Assembly (NCBI RefSeq): GCF_000384135.1
Contig: NZ_KB913028.1
Span: forward strand, 1,391,351 to 1,455,350
From: Succinispira mobilis DSM 6222
GTDB taxonomy: Bacteria > Bacillota > Negativicutes > Acidaminococcales > Succinispiraceae
Length of the DNA stretch: 64,000 nucleotides
Reading direction: 5' to 3'
Shown: in pieces, positions 51,023-61,273 of the stretch
How positions within the stretch are numbered: the first letter of the stretch is position 1
Layout of the letters: each line of letters opens with the position of its first letter
Translations under genes and position numbers: made by a program
The notes under the pieces: model-generated
Seen by the model: the letters and a program-made list of their open reading frames with translations, nothing else
What the model was told of the DNA's origin: nothing
Database searches by the model: none

Positions 51023-53020
51023 CTAAACAACTAGCTTACTTTTTTTAGCTGATTTCTTTTGTATAACAATCAAAATTATCATAACTGCTAAACCAATTAA
51101 ATCAGTTATTAAACCACTTTTAATTAAGCAAAGAGCACCTGCTGCCGCAAATAGCCGCATTAATATTCCTAAGCGAGCATACAAATACCCTTCTGTAGCT
51201 ACTGCAATTAAAAATACGCCTAAGCAGGCAGAAAGAGCTACCCACAGTCCCTCGGTGAACGTTGTATTAATCAACATTAATTGTGGTGAATACACAAACA
51301 TAAATGGCACAATAAAGCCAGCAATAGACAGTTTCACCGAAGCATAACCTGTCTTCATAGGATCACCACCAGAAAGGCCTGCGGCCGCAAAAGATGCTAA
51401 AGCAACGGGCGGAGTTATATTAGCAAACATTGCGTAATAAAATGAAAACATATGCGCTGCAGCTGGTTCTATTCCTAATTTAGCCAAAGCCGGTGCAGCA
51501 ATTGTTGCCGTAATAATATACGCGGGAATTGATGGTAAACCCATACCTAAAATCATACAAGTTATCATTGTAAACAACAACGTAAATAATAAACTCGTAT
51601 CACCTAAAGCAATAATTGTATTAGCCATTGTTAAGCCAAACCCTGTTTTAGAGGAAACACCGATAATTATGCCTACGCAAGCACAGGCAATAGCTACAGA
51701 AACCGTAGCCTTTGCTCCTTCTGCTAAAGAATCAACGAGATCTTTCAAGCTCATTCTTGTTGAAGCTTTAAACTGAGCTACAATTACAGTTACAATTATT
51801 GTTAAAAATGCAGAATTTATAACTGTTCTGCCTGAAAAAAACAGCATGTACATCAAAAATGCGATAGGCAATAGCAAGTGCCCTTTATCGCGCATTACAG
51901 CACCTGGTTTCGGTAATTGATCTTTTGGCAACCCATGTAAACCATCTTTTGATGCCCTTAGCTGTACTTGAATCATAATACCCAAATAATATAGTAATGC
52001 TGGCACTGCTGCCCAAACAATAATATTAGAATATTTAACCCCTAGCATCTCTGCCATTATAAATGCAGCCGCACCCATAATTGGTGGCAGCAATTGCCCG
52101 CCAACTGATGCCGATGATTCAACTGCCCCAGCAAATTCAGCTGAATAACCCGTTTTTTTCATCAGCGGAATTGTAAAAGCACCTGTGGTAACTACGTTGG
52201 CAATAGCGGAACCATTGATTGAGCCTAAAAATCCTGAAGCAATAACTGAAACTTTAGCTGGTCCACCTTTAGTGTGCCCGGCTAAAGCCAAAGCGATGTC
52301 ATTGAAAAATTGTCCCATACCAGACTTGCCCATAACGGCCCCAAATAAAATAAATAAGAAAATATAGCTTGCGGCTACACTAACAGATGTACCATATATC
52401 CCTTCTGTATTGGCAAAGAAATGATTAGATAATACTAGCCAATCATAACCCCGATGTGCAAACATTCCTGGCAAATCGCGCCCCCACAATCCATAAGCAA
52501 TAAATATTAAACTTAAAATAGATAAGGCCCAACCAGTAACACGCCGCGAAGCCTCTAATACCAAAAATACTAGGAGACTTGCAACAAGCATATCTGTATC
52601 ACTAGGTCGACCAGCACGGTCAACAACCCCTAGATAATCTATCCAGACATATAATGGCACTATTGCTGATAAAATCACCAAACCCCAATCTACCCAAGAA
52701 ACTTTTTTAAAGTTTGATTTGCTAGAAAATGGATACATCATAAACGCCATAACCAACATCATCGCTACGTGTAAAGAACGATGTTTCAAGGTTACCGGAG
52801 GACCAAAAGCTGCTGTATACAAGTGATAGCAGGAAACAAAAATTGCTAGCCAATAAAAGAACTTTTTCATCATCGCCCCAGAGAATACTCTAGTCACCGA
52901 TTCTTTATCTAGTTTTTTAATAATTTCTTCAGATTTTTCTAGTAGTTCACTATCACCTTCAAGATGGATGGTTTGTGTTTTTTCTTCAGTTTTTGTTTGT
53001 TTTAATTCTTTTTCATCCAT
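51023..53020 (-). CDS. TRAP transporter fused permease (DctQM type)
   Basis: This is the membrane part of a TAXI-type TRAP transporter, 665 residues with about 17 helices. The N-terminal part resembles the small DctQ subunit and the larger C-terminal part the DctM subunit (GSINGSAIANVVTTGAFTIPLMKKTGYS, then SVGGQLLPPIMGAAAFIMAE, and LGMGLPSIPAYIITATIAAPAL). It uses an ion gradient to import an organic acid delivered by the binding protein. The start is the ATG at 53020 after AGGAGGTTCTAAA; a TTG upstream abuts this site and overlaps the DUF1850 stop codon. The substrate is unknown; related systems import succinate, glutamate or other dicarboxylates. Confidence 0.92.
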   Translation of the reverse strand: MDEKELKQTKTEEKTQTIHLEGDSELLEKSEEIIKKLDKESVTRVFSGAMMKKFFYWLAIFVSCYHLYTAAFGPPVTLKHRSLHVAMMLVMAFMMYPFSSKSNFKKVSWVDWGLVILSAIVPLYVWIDYLGVVDRAGRPSDTDMLVASLLVFLVLEASRRVTGWALSILSLIFIAYGLWGRDLPGMFAHRGYDWLVLSNHFFANTEGIYGTSVSVAASYIFLFILFGAVMGKSGMGQFFNDIALALAGHTKGGPAKVSVIASGFLGSINGSAIANVVTTGAFTIPLMKKTGYSAEFAGAVESSASVGGQLLPPIMGAAAFIMAEMLGVKYSNIIVWAAVPALLYYLGIMIQVQLRASKDGLHGLPKDQLPKPGAVMRDKGHLLLPIAFLMYMLFFSGRTVINSAFLTIIVTVIVAQFKASTRMSLKDLVDSLAEGAKATVSVAIACACVGIIIGVSSKTGFGLTMANTIIALGDTSLLFTLLFTMITCMILGMGLPSIPAYIITATIAAPALAKLGIEPAAAHMFSFYYAMFANITPPVALASFAAAGLSGGDPMKTGYASVKLSIAGFIVPFMFVYSPQLMLINTTFTEGLWVALSACLGVFLIAVATEGYLYARLGILMRLFAAAGALCLIKSGLITDLIGLAVMIILIVIQKKSAKKSKLVV

Positions 53021-53021
53021 T

Positions 53022-53501
53022 TTAGAACCTCCTTTCAATTACCAACCTAAGCCGAGTATGTTCTGGCAACATACTGCCCCGCGAAATAAGCTTGCCGTTA
53101 AGCCTTATATCTCTAGTTGCAAAATGTGAGTTTATCCAACTAAACTCAGGAAATACCTGCTCTATTTCTTCCATATAGATCAGACCATTCTCAATCCTAC
53201 AACTTTTCCCTTTATTTTCAGGAATTCCTGCTCCAAAAGCCGGAAAACTTATGGTTTCTAAAACCAAGCTGTTGTCTTTACTGATATGATAGTATTCATT
53301 CCAGGGTATTTTTTCCAAAGAATGCACCCAGCCAAAAAAAAGCTTATCTCCTGCTTTAACAGGAACTTCTAAATATATCCGCCCTGTTTTGTAATCATAA
53401 ATTCGTAAAACAGTAGCACAATTCCAATAATAGCCTGTGATAACAGCCAAACAAGCTATTATCACAAGGCTAATTTTCTTTAAATTATTTTTCTTAAACA
53501 T
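53022..53501 (-). CDS. DUF1850 domain protein of a TRAP operon
   Basis: This is a small 159-residue protein with an N-terminal membrane segment (residues 9-27) and a soluble outside domain of the DUF1850 family. The motif FGWVHSLEKIPWNEYYHI near residue 55 is the family hallmark. Genes of this family sit almost only between TAXI binding-protein and TRAP permease genes, as here. Its role in the transporter is not established. The ATG at 53501 lies 14 bases after the end of the binding protein gene. Confidence 0.9.
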   Translation of the reverse strand: MFKKNNLKKISLVIIACLAVITGYYWNCATVLRIYDYKTGRIYLEVPVKAGDKLFFGWVHSLEKIPWNEYYHISKDNSLVLETISFPAFGAGIPENKGKSCRIENGLIYMEEIEQVFPEFSWINSHFATRDIRLNGKLISRGSMLPEHTRLRLVIERRF

Positions 53502-53515
53502 TACTATTCCGCAGC

Positions 53516-54514
53516 TTACTTAATTCCTTTTTCTGCATAAAATTTAGCTGCGCCTGGGTGCAATTGTACAGAAGTTCCTTTTATACCTCTAAGTGCCGTT
53601 TCTAATCTAATTTCTTTTTTGGCAGTTGCATGAGAAGCCCCAATTGTCGCCAAACCTTTTTCCGAATAAATGCTTGTCAACAAATCATAAACTACATCAT
53701 CAGGAAGATTTTTAGATACAAGCATAATATTCATTACTGCCGCTGTTGTTGTCTCTTTTTTGGTATCGTATACTTCTTTTGGTATTTTCCATTCTACATA
53801 AAAAGGATATTTTTTTATTAATTTAGCTAAAGCTTCGCCCTCAACAGGAATAAATACGATTTCTTTAGTAGTCCCTAATTCTTTAATTGTTGCATTGCCC
53901 AAACCAGAGGTAACAAAAGCTACGTCACATTGTCCGTTTTTCATTTGATCAATAGCTTCACCATAAGATAAGTAATCTACTTTCGCATCAGAATATTTCA
54001 TCCCATGAGCTTCAAAAATCATCCGTGCATTTAACTCAACCCCAGAATTTGGTGCGCCTACACCAACTCGTTTTCCTTTAATATCTGCAAAAGTTTTAAT
54101 TCCAGAATCTGCGGTAGTAACTATTTGGCAGACATTTGGCCAAAGTCCCATCATTGCGCGTAAATCTGCTGCTGGTTTTTTGCCTTGGTATGCCCCAAAA
54201 GCATCTACAGCTTGAATAACGGAGTCAGCCATTGCAATTGCCATTTCTCCTTGACCAGTTAAAATTGCATTAATATTCTCACCAGTAGCACCTGTAGCCG
54301 TAGCCGATGTTTTATAGCCCATCTCACCCGCTACCTTAGAAAAAGCACCACCAATTGGAAAATAAATACCACTAGTTGGACCTGTAAGTACTGTTACGAA
54401 TTGTTTACTGCGATCAACTTTACCTGCACCAGCATTCTCTTTTTTGGAGCTGCCACAGGCTGCAAGTGTTACCGCCAAAACCATAGCCAGCATAATCGTT
54501 AGAAGTTTTTTCAT
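53516..54514 (-). CDS. TAXI family TRAP transporter substrate-binding lipoprotein
   Basis: This is the extracytoplasmic solute-binding subunit of the TRAP transporter, 332 residues. It has a lipoprotein signal (MKKLLTIMLAMVLAVTLAAC, lipobox LAAC at residue 20) and a TAXI domain beginning VTVLTGPTSGIYFPIGGA, with DSVIQAVDAFGAYQGK and GVGAPNSGVELNARMIFEAHG typical of the family. The start is the ATG at 54514 with GGAGGAATTTTT upstream; the longer frame lacks one. The operon order binding protein, DUF1850, fused permease is standard. Substrates in the family are mostly organic acids; this one is unknown. Confidence 0.93.
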   Translation of the reverse strand: MKKLLTIMLAMVLAVTLAACGSSKKENAGAGKVDRSKQFVTVLTGPTSGIYFPIGGAFSKVAGEMGYKTSATATGATGENINAILTGQGEMAIAMADSVIQAVDAFGAYQGKKPAADLRAMMGLWPNVCQIVTTADSGIKTFADIKGKRVGVGAPNSGVELNARMIFEAHGMKYSDAKVDYLSYGEAIDQMKNGQCDVAFVTSGLGNATIKELGTTKEIVFIPVEGEALAKLIKKYPFYVEWKIPKEVYDTKKETTTAAVMNIMLVSKNLPDDVVYDLLTSIYSEKGLATIGASHATAKKEIRLETALRGIKGTSVQLHPGAAKFYAEKGIK

Positions 54515-54604
54515 AAAAATTCCTCCTTTTTTTCTTACGGCCTGAAATATTATTACGATACCAAATATAGACCGTATGTTATTTTTAATCATATCACAAA
54601 GCAA

Positions 54605-54870
54605 TTATACGTTTCAAGTTTTTTCAAAGTATATAATTTTTTCAAGTAATAAAAACATTGTTTCGCTAATACTTCCATGAAACTGTAAACAAATCTTTGC
54701 TTTTTTCTCTAATATCTATAAATTAAGCAGTATATACTATATTAATATTTAGACAGCCTATATCAATTGCGAATCTTCTTATCATTTGAAAAATTACTCT
54801 TTGTTTTTTTATTTCATTTAAATCGCATTTTTATAAATATCCCCCTTCTTTGTTTTTTATTTGTATTGTG
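54605..54870. other. Divergent control region between the TRAP operon and pflB
   Basis: AT-rich, no gene. It contains the upstream regions of the divergently transcribed TAXI operon and of the pfl riboswitch unit. I see no clear palindromic operator in it. Confidence 0.5.
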
Positions 54871-54899
54871 TTGACAAACTATTTAATTTTGTTTACAAT
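54871..54899 (+). promoter_or_regulatory. Promoter of the pfl operon
   Basis: TTGACA (54871-54876) and TACAAT (54894-54899) are 17 bases apart. Transcription would start near 54906, just before the riboswitch. Confidence 0.82.
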
Positions 54900-54927
54900 A
54901 AAGCTCAATAAAACTTATTTAAATATT

Positions 54928-55028
54928 GCAATGCATTACTGGCGGATTAAAGTGGGATACCACGTGGAGTGCATTGTTTGAGCCGGCCGCCTGGGCAAGT
55001 ATTATTTACTATGCTCAGGCGGTTTTTT
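54928..55028 (+). ncRNA. ZTP riboswitch (pfl motif) with terminator
   Basis: The region shows the pfl-motif pattern: an outer stem CAATGCA / TGCATTG around ACTGGCGG and GTGGGATACCACGTGGAG, then the conserved CCGCCTGGGCA at 54987-54997. That last block also forms the left arm of a terminator hairpin with TGCTCAGGCGG (55012-55022), followed by six T bases. GGCGG in the 5' part and CCGCC can pair in the ligand-bound form, which would prevent the terminator. The riboswitch senses ZTP/ZMP, a sign of low 10-formyltetrahydrofolate, and would turn on pflB-pflA. Confidence 0.9.
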
Positions 55029-55068
55029 CTATTGCAGCATTGAGCAACAAAATTAGGAGGTACTTTTA

Positions 55069-57297
55069 ATGAACGCATGGCAAGGATTTAAACAAGATAT
55101 TTGGTGCACAGAAATAAATGTGCAAAATTTTATTCAAAACAACTATAAACCTTATTTGGGTAATGAATCTTTTCTCGCGCCTATTAGCGAAAAAACAGCC
55201 TTAGTTTGGCAAGAAGCAATGCTTGCCTTAGCCGAAGAAACTGCACACGCTGGTGTACGTGATATTGATACTACAACTGTTTCAAACATCACTTCTCATC
55301 AACCAGGTTACATCAAAAAAGAAGCCGAGCTTATCGTCGGCTTACAAACTGATGCGCCTTTAAAACGCAGTGTTATTGTACATACAGGCGTACGCATGGC
55401 TGAACAAGCTTGTGAAGCTTATGGCTATAAATTAGATCCAAAAATTAGCAATATCTATCATAATCACCGTTTAACGCATAATAGTGCCGTTTTCGAAGCC
55501 TATACAGATGAAATGCGTCTAGCTCGTAGTGTAGGTATTATTACTGGCTTACCTGATGCTTATGGTCGCGGTCGAATTATTGGTGATTACCGTCGTGTAG
55601 CACTCTACGGTATAGATCGCTTAATCGAAGCTAAGCAACAAGACGTCCAAAAACTATCTTCGCTAGATATGAACGAACAAACAATTTTAGAACGTAGCGA
55701 GTTGGCACATCAAATAACAGCTTTAAAAGAACTCGCCCAAATGGCCGCAAGTTATGGCTACGATATCACTAAACCTGCAACTAATGCTCAAGAGGCTGTA
55801 CAATGGTTATACTTTGCTTATTTAGCTAGTATTAAAGAACAAAATGGAGCTGCTATGTCATTAGGCCGTACCTCGACTTTCTTAGATATTTATCTCGAAC
55901 GCGATTTAGAAAATGGTTTAATCACAGAGGCACAAGCGCAAGAACTTATCGATCAATTAGTAATTAAATTACGTTTAGCCCGCCATTTACGCACTCCCGA
56001 ATACAATGAACTATTTGCTGGTGATCCGCTTTGGGTAACAGAAGCCATCGGTGGTATGGGATTAGATGGAAGAACTCTAGTCACTAAAAATTCTTATCGT
56101 ATATTGCATACTTTATACAATTTAGGTCCTTCCCCTGAACCAAATTTAACAATTTTATGGTCCCAAGAGCTCCCCAGTGCTTTTAAAAATTATTGCGCCC
56201 AAGTATCTATCGACACCAGTGCCATCCAATTTGAAAATGATGATCTTATGCGTGAGATTTATGGTGATGACTATGGCATCGCTTGTTGCGTATCTGCTAT
56301 GAAAATTGGTCAACAAATGCAATTTTTTGGCGCTCGTGCTAATTTGGCTAAGGCACTTTTATTAGCAATAAACTCTGGGTGCGACGAAAAAACTGGTCAA
56401 CAACTAGTACCGGGCATTGACACTCTTGACAATTCCCCGCTTGATTATGCTAAAGTTCGAGCTAATTACTCGCAAGTTATTGCTTGGTTAGCTAAACTTT
56501 ATGTAAATACGATGAATGTAATTCACTATATGCATGACCACCATGCTTACGAAGCTAGTCAAATGGCTCTGCACGATACCAAAGTTGAACGCTTAATGGC
56601 TTTTGGAATTGCCGGTCTTTCTGTAGCTGTAGATTCGCTTAGCGCCATTCGCTACGCACAAGTTAAAGCAATCCGTAATGCCCAAGGCATTGCAATCGAC
56701 TTTGAAGTAACTGGCGAATTCCCTAAATTTGGCAATAACGATATGCGCGTAGATAGTTTAGCTACTGAACTTACCGCTGAATTTAATCGTGAACTTAAAA
56801 AACATTATGCTTATCGCCAAGCCAAACATACTCTTTCTGTGTTAACGATTACTTCTAATGTAATGTATGGTCAAAAAACTGGCGCGACTCCTGATGGCCG
56901 TAAAGCCGGCGAAGCTTTTGCCCCTGGAGCAAACCCTATGCATGGCCGTGATCAAAGTGGTGCCCTAGCAGCAATGAAATCTATTTGTGCCATTGATTAT
57001 AAAGACTGCTTAGATGGCATATCTTATACCTTCTCGGTTTTACCAAATAGCCTCGGCAAAACTAAACAGCAACAAATAGCCAATCTTACTGGCCTATTAG
57101 ATGCTTATGCACAACTAAAAGGACACCATATCAACGTTAATGTATTCGACCGTGCTATTTTAGAAGATGCTATGAAAAATCCTGCTAAATACCCGCAACT
57201 AACTATTCGTGTTTCTGGCTATGCTGTACATTTTATTAAACTTAGTGCGCGCCAACAGCAAGAAGTTATTAGCCGCACTATTTATTCGCAACTATGA
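55069..57297 (+). CDS. pflB: Pyruvate formate-lyase (formate C-acetyltransferase)
   Basis: This is the glycyl radical enzyme of 742 residues that converts pyruvate and CoA to acetyl-CoA and formate. The adjacent catalytic cysteines are Cys406-Cys407 (IACCVSAM), which marks true pyruvate formate-lyases rather than other glycyl radical enzymes, and the radical glycine is Gly717 in RVSGYAVHF. Length and domain order match the E. coli enzyme. The ATG at 55069 follows AGGAGGTACTTTT. The TGA stop overlaps the pflA start (ATGA). A ZTP riboswitch precedes it, linking formate production to one-carbon demand. Confidence 0.96.
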   Translation: MNAWQGFKQDIWCTEINVQNFIQNNYKPYLGNESFLAPISEKTALVWQEAMLALAEETAHAGVRDIDTTTVSNITSHQPGYIKKEAELIVGLQTDAPLKRSVIVHTGVRMAEQACEAYGYKLDPKISNIYHNHRLTHNSAVFEAYTDEMRLARSVGIITGLPDAYGRGRIIGDYRRVALYGIDRLIEAKQQDVQKLSSLDMNEQTILERSELAHQITALKELAQMAASYGYDITKPATNAQEAVQWLYFAYLASIKEQNGAAMSLGRTSTFLDIYLERDLENGLITEAQAQELIDQLVIKLRLARHLRTPEYNELFAGDPLWVTEAIGGMGLDGRTLVTKNSYRILHTLYNLGPSPEPNLTILWSQELPSAFKNYCAQVSIDTSAIQFENDDLMREIYGDDYGIACCVSAMKIGQQMQFFGARANLAKALLLAINSGCDEKTGQQLVPGIDTLDNSPLDYAKVRANYSQVIAWLAKLYVNTMNVIHYMHDHHAYEASQMALHDTKVERLMAFGIAGLSVAVDSLSAIRYAQVKAIRNAQGIAIDFEVTGEFPKFGNNDMRVDSLATELTAEFNRELKKHYAYRQAKHTLSVLTITSNVMYGQKTGATPDGRKAGEAFAPGANPMHGRDQSGALAAMKSICAIDYKDCLDGISYTFSVLPNSLGKTKQQQIANLTGLLDAYAQLKGHHINVNVFDRAILEDAMKNPAKYPQLTIRVSGYAVHFIKLSARQQQEVISRTIYSQL

Positions 57298-57998
57298 GCA
57301 AAGCTTATTTTCACTCCTTAGAAAATTTTGGGACAGTTGACGGCCCTGGAATTCGTTTAGTAGTTTTTTTAGCAGGTTGCTCTCTAGGCTGTAGCTTTTG
57401 TCATAATCCTGATACTTGGGCGCGTGGTAATAAGCAAATAAGCGTAGATGAAATTTTAGCTAAATATGAAGAATATCGCCCTTTCTATGAAAATTCTGGC
57501 GGGGGCATAACTATCAGTGGTGGTGAACCTTTACAACAACCAGAGTTCTTAATTGAACTTTTTAAAGCTTGCCGTACAGCTAATATTCATACGGTTTTAG
57601 ACACTTCTGGTGATTGTCCTCGAGCTAAGTTAGAACAAGTTTTGCCCTATGTTGATCAAGTTTTGTTTTGTGTTAAAGTAGTCGATCCCGTAAAACATCG
57701 GCACTTAACTAGTAAAACTAATAAACATATTTTAGAAAATCTCTCCTTAGTTAGTGCGCGTGTCCCTTTAGTTTTGCGTTATGTTGTTATTCCTAGTATT
57801 AACGATACTGAAGCTGATTTACAAGCATTAAAAGATTTAATCCATAGCTTGCCCCACAAACCAACCATCGACTTGTTAGCCTATCACACTCTCGCCTTAA
57901 AAAAATGGCAAGAGTTAAATCTTACTTATCCTTTACAGGGTATTCCTGAAGCTAGCAAAGTTGATGTAGAACGCGTGGCAACTTATCTGGCAAATTAA
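57294..57998 (+). CDS. pflA: Pyruvate formate-lyase-activating enzyme
   Basis: This radical SAM enzyme of 234 residues installs the glycyl radical on PflB. Cysteines 29, 33 and 36 form the CxxxCxxC cluster motif ([15 protein letters not shown]), and [17 protein letters not shown] holds the SAM-binding GGE segment near residue 77. It lacks the extra ferredoxin-like cluster insert seen in activases of some other glycyl radical enzymes, in line with a pyruvate formate-lyase activase. The start overlaps the pflB stop by four bases, so the two are translationally coupled. It ends before the terminator at 57997-58079. Confidence 0.95.
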   Translation: MSKAYFHSLENFGTVDGPGIRLVVFLAGCSLGCSFCHNPDTWARGNKQISVDEILAKYEEYRPFYENSGGGITISGGEPLQQPEFLIELFKACRTANIHTVLDTSGDCPRAKLEQVLPYVDQVLFCVKVVDPVKHRHLTSKTNKHILENLSLVSARVPLVLRYVVIPSINDTEADLQALKDLIHSLPHKPTIDLLAYHTLALKKWQELNLTYPLQGIPEASKVDVERVATYLAN

Positions 57999-58079
57999 AA
58001 AACCGACCCCCATTTGTTAAATTTTTGATGTGTATCCATAAATTTGGCTACCTATCATTACCTTAACTTTTGGGGGTCG
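57997..58079. terminator. Bidirectional terminator between pflA and the exonuclease III gene
   Basis: CGACCCCCA (58004-58012) pairs with TGGGGGTCG (58071-58079) across a 58-base loop; a run of A bases before the left arm gives the minus-strand transcript a T tract. Confidence 0.7.
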
Positions 58080-58102
58080 ATTAAATTCAAGGAACTTTTT
58101 AA

Positions 58103-58855
58103 CTATATCTTAATTTCTAATTCTACCGGACAATGATCGCTGCCCAATACCTGCATATGGATTTTAGCATCTATAATCTGTTTTGCTAAAGAATTTGCAA
58201 CTACAAAATAATCAATCCGCCACCCAGCATTTTTCTCACGCGCTTTGAAGCGATAAGACCACCACGAATATACCCCTGTAGTTTCAGGATATAAATAACG
58301 ATAACTATCTGTAAAGCCAGCTGTCAATAACTGAGAAAACTTTTCTCGTTCTTCTAACGTAAACCCAGCACTTTTCGTATTAGTCTTAGGATTTTTTAAA
58401 TCAATTTCTTGATGCGCTACATTTAAGTCGCCACAATATATTACTGGTTTTCGCTTGTTCAAATCGCTTAAATAATTTCTCATAGTATCTTCAAATTGTA
58501 ACCGATATTCCAAACGCGCTAATTCAGTTTGTGAATTAGGAACATAACAATTAACCAAATAAAATTCTGGATATTCTAAAGTTAGAACTCGCCCTTCATC
58601 GTTATATTGATCATTAATGCCTAAAGTTACTTGCAAGGGTTGCTGTTTGCTAAACACCGCTGTACCTGAGTAACCTTTTTTAATAGCACTATTGTAATAA
58701 GCAAAATAGCCTTCTGGATTAAAATTCGCTTGCCCTTCTTGCATTTTTGTTTCTTGTAAACAAAAAATATCGGCATCGACCTGCGTAAAAAATTCGGCAA
58801 ATCCTTTTTGCAAACAAGCACGAAAACCATTTACATTCCACGATATTAACTTCAT
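58103..58855 (-). CDS. xth: Exodeoxyribonuclease III / AP endonuclease
   Basis: This is a DNA repair endonuclease of 250 residues of the ExoIII/APE1 type, which cuts DNA at abasic sites. The metal-binding motifs are complete: MKLISWNVNGFRA, FCLQETKMQ, NCYVPNSQ, YCGDLNVAHQEIDL and the final GSDHCPVEL. The start is the ATG at 58855, which overlaps the TGA stop of the upstream ArsC-like gene (ATGA); the frame continues a few codons further. The two genes form one transcript. The family call is firm. Confidence 0.95.
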   Translation of the reverse strand: MKLISWNVNGFRACLQKGFAEFFTQVDADIFCLQETKMQEGQANFNPEGYFAYYNSAIKKGYSGTAVFSKQQPLQVTLGINDQYNDEGRVLTLEYPEFYLVNCYVPNSQTELARLEYRLQFEDTMRNYLSDLNKRKPVIYCGDLNVAHQEIDLKNPKTNTKSAGFTLEEREKFSQLLTAGFTDSYRYLYPETTGVYSWWSYRFKAREKNAGWRIDYFVVANSLAKQIIDAKIHMQVLGSDHCPVELEIKI

Positions 58856-59211
58856 AAATTCTTCAACCCCTGCCACTGAACTTCTTTAAAGCCTACCAAA
58901 ACTGTTTTTTCAGCAATTAGTAAAGGACGCTTTACCAACATCCCATCACTAGCTAATAACTCTAGCTGCTCTTGTTCACTTAGCGTGGCTAATTTATCTT
59001 TAAGTTGTAGTTCTTTATACTTTAGTCCACTAGTGTTAAAAAAACTTTTCAAGGGTAAGCCACTGAGTTTATACCACTGACGAAGCTCAATTACAGTTGG
59101 ATTACAAGTTTTTATATCTCGCTCTTGAAAATCAATTGCATTCACCTGCAACCAATCTTTTGCTTTTTTACAAGTTGTGCATTTGGGATAACAAATAAAT
59201 AATTGGGACAT
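58852..59211 (-). CDS. ArsC/Spx family thioredoxin-fold protein
   Basis: This is a 119-residue protein of the arsenate reductase/Spx family. It starts MSQLFICYPKCTTCKKAKDWL, with a CxxC pair (Cys11 and Cys14), then ERDIKTCNPTVIELRQWY and a LIAEKTVLVGFKE segment. The CxxC is typical of Spx/YffB-like members, whereas true ArsC has a single cysteine in this loop, so arsenate reduction is doubtful and a redox-regulator role is possible. The ATG at 59211 follows GAGGTGCAAT. It is coupled to the exonuclease III gene. Confidence 0.85.
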   Translation of the reverse strand: MSQLFICYPKCTTCKKAKDWLQVNAIDFQERDIKTCNPTVIELRQWYKLSGLPLKSFFNTSGLKYKELQLKDKLATLSEQEQLELLASDGMLVKRPLLIAEKTVLVGFKEVQWQGLKNL

Positions 59212-59342
59212 ATTGCACCTCACACATTTATATTTTTAGCTATATTATAAACGTGTAATAATTATTTGTAAAATTTTATTATCCAGCCTAGCTTATTTTA
59301 CTTGCTTATTAATGTGTAAACAGTCTTAAAATAATAATATTA

Positions 59343-60257
59343 TTACCGTTTACGAACTAGATTAGCTAGCAACTTTAAGCCATTTTGGCTATCAGAAATA
59401 AATACTCCCGACACTGTCAATACTGAGCCCACAATTGCCAATAATGTTATCTGCTCCTTTAAAACTATTACTGAGGTAACTACGGTAATTACTGGAACTA
59501 AATAAATATAAATACTGGTTTTAACCACACCTAATAGTTTGACTGAAAAATTCCAAGTTACAAAACACATTGCTGAAGCACCTAACCCGAGAAAAATTAT
59601 ATTAAACAAATTTACAGGATTAGCAAATCTTTCCAAGCCCACCCGAAAATCTAAAAAAAATAATGCGGGTAACATAAATACTAGTCCATAAGCGAAAATT
59701 CGCCGCGTCATCTGAATTGTGTTATAGCCATACGCACTGATTTTTTTAGTAAATATCGAATATGCCGCCCAAACTATTGTAGCTAATACTGCTAAAAAAT
59801 CGCCCAACGGATTAAGTTGAAAACTAGTACTACTATTAAAAGTAATTAAACTAATTCCAAACAATGCCGCTCCAAAGCCTAATAAAAAATTAGCCCGCAA
59901 CTTTTCGCCACCTAAAAAACAATAGGAAAATAATGCTGTAAAAAAAGGCGCTATGCAACTAATTACGCCTACATTCGAAGCCATTGAATAAGTCAAGGCA
60001 ATATTCTCTAATAAAAAATATAAAGTTACACCGCATAACCCTGCGCCAGCAAAGTATAACTCTTGCTTATTGTCCGTAACTTTCAACCGTTGTGGATATA
60101 TTAGCATTAAAGCTAGCAAGCCCATGCTAAAACGAAAAAACAAAATTTCCAAAGGTGTAAAATCTACCAATAACACCTTAGTCGAAATAAAAGTTGTCCC
60201 CCAAATTAAAATTGTTATAAACACCGATAAATGACCTGCTAATTGATTTTCCTGCAT
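59343..60257 (-). CDS. EamA/DMT family transporter
   Basis: This is an integral membrane protein of 304 residues with ten predicted helices in two EamA repeats (about 8-140 and 150-290). The repeat ends in VPVITVVTSVIVLKEQ, the typical EamA signature, and GTTFISTKVLLVDFTPLEILFFRF marks the start of the first. DMT proteins export metabolites such as amino acids; the substrate here is unknown. The ATG at 60257 follows AAGGGAGAAATT. An AraC regulator gene lies 23 bases upstream on the same strand, and could control it. Confidence 0.9.
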   Translation of the reverse strand: MQENQLAGHLSVFITILIWGTTFISTKVLLVDFTPLEILFFRFSMGLLALMLIYPQRLKVTDNKQELYFAGAGLCGVTLYFLLENIALTYSMASNVGVISCIAPFFTALFSYCFLGGEKLRANFLLGFGAALFGISLITFNSSTSFQLNPLGDFLAVLATIVWAAYSIFTKKISAYGYNTIQMTRRIFAYGLVFMLPALFFLDFRVGLERFANPVNLFNIIFLGLGASAMCFVTWNFSVKLLGVVKTSIYIYLVPVITVVTSVIVLKEQITLLAIVGSVLTVSGVFISDSQNGLKLLANLVRKR

Positions 60258-60280
60258 AATTTCTCCCTTATTATAAATTT

Positions 60281-61105
60281 TTAACTTTTGCCAAGATTAA
60301 TAAAAATATTTTGATATTGTTTAGGCGTCAAGCCAATGAAATTTTTGAAAAATCTTGTAAAATGACTCTGATCTGTAAACCCGGCACTAATTGCTGCCTC
60401 AGCTGGTTCTACACCTGTCTCTAAAAGTTTTTTAGCATGGTTTACTCTTAAAGTTTCTAAATATTGATAAGGTGTTACTCCACATTGCTGTGTAAACTTA
60501 CGCAGTAATGTATACTTGTTTAAACCAGCAACCTCGCTAAGCACATCTAAACTAATCCGTTCCATAAATTTAGTTGCCAGAAAGTCACCTACTTTTTGGA
60601 TATCACTACTTATTTCAGCACATTGCCAAGGCTCTGAATTAGTATATTCTCGCAAAAATTGTTCCATCAAAAAATAAAGAGCTTCTATTTTAGCCATTTC
60701 TTCTCGTTTTTCCATCAACATATCGTGGAAATCTCTCAGAAGCTGAAGATATTCACTTTTAAAAGCTACCGAGCTAGCAAACTCTGGTAAATAGCTTTTC
60801 CCCGTAATCTCTAGCACTACCTTACGCATTACTTCAGGACTTATGTTAATTGAGCGATAATCTAATGGTTCTACGTCTAGCTGACAGCAAGTATGATTTT
60901 CCAAAGGATTAAACAAGAGCAAATCGCCAGCACCAACATTATACTTTTTATTTTTACAAGATAATTGTCTTGTGCCACTTTCAATAAACCCAATTACGTA
61001 ATCTTCATGAAAATGATTCGGAAATTTATGCATTAACCCTTTAAACCAATAAGCTTCAATTCCCAAATCTTCATCAAAACAGACAATTCTTTCACTCAAA
61101 CTCAC
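60281..61105 (-). CDS. AraC family regulator with a cupin domain
   Basis: This transcription regulator of 274 residues has an N-terminal AraC-type cupin ligand domain (about 10-130, HFHEDYVIGFIESGTRQLSC) and a C-terminal pair of helix-turn-helix motifs (about 175-270, ISLDVLSEVAGLNKYTLLRKF and AAISAGFTDQSHFTRFFK). It resembles the regulators found beside EamA/LysE-type exporters, and here it is directly upstream of an EamA gene with a 23-base gap, so a linked function is likely. The start codon is GTG at 61105 behind AGGGGTGAGATA. The inducer is unknown. Confidence 0.9.
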   Translation of the reverse strand: MSLSERIVCFDEDLGIEAYWFKGLMHKFPNHFHEDYVIGFIESGTRQLSCKNKKYNVGAGDLLLFNPLENHTCCQLDVEPLDYRSINISPEVMRKVVLEITGKSYLPEFASSVAFKSEYLQLLRDFHDMLMEKREEMAKIEALYFLMEQFLREYTNSEPWQCAEISSDIQKVGDFLATKFMERISLDVLSEVAGLNKYTLLRKFTQQCGVTPYQYLETLRVNHAKKLLETGVEPAEAAISAGFTDQSHFTRFFKNFIGLTPKQYQNIFINLGKS

Positions 61106-61273
61106 TATCTCACCCCTTTGCCTTTAGTCTAACATTTCCCAATTATTCTTTCTTGAATGATATTGACATATTCAGTGTTTTGTCTCGATATTTTTAGATA
61201 CCTTTCTAATAATTTATGCAGAAATTTTCTCTAGCTATCCTATTTACATTCTAGTATTTACACTTCTTAGGAT

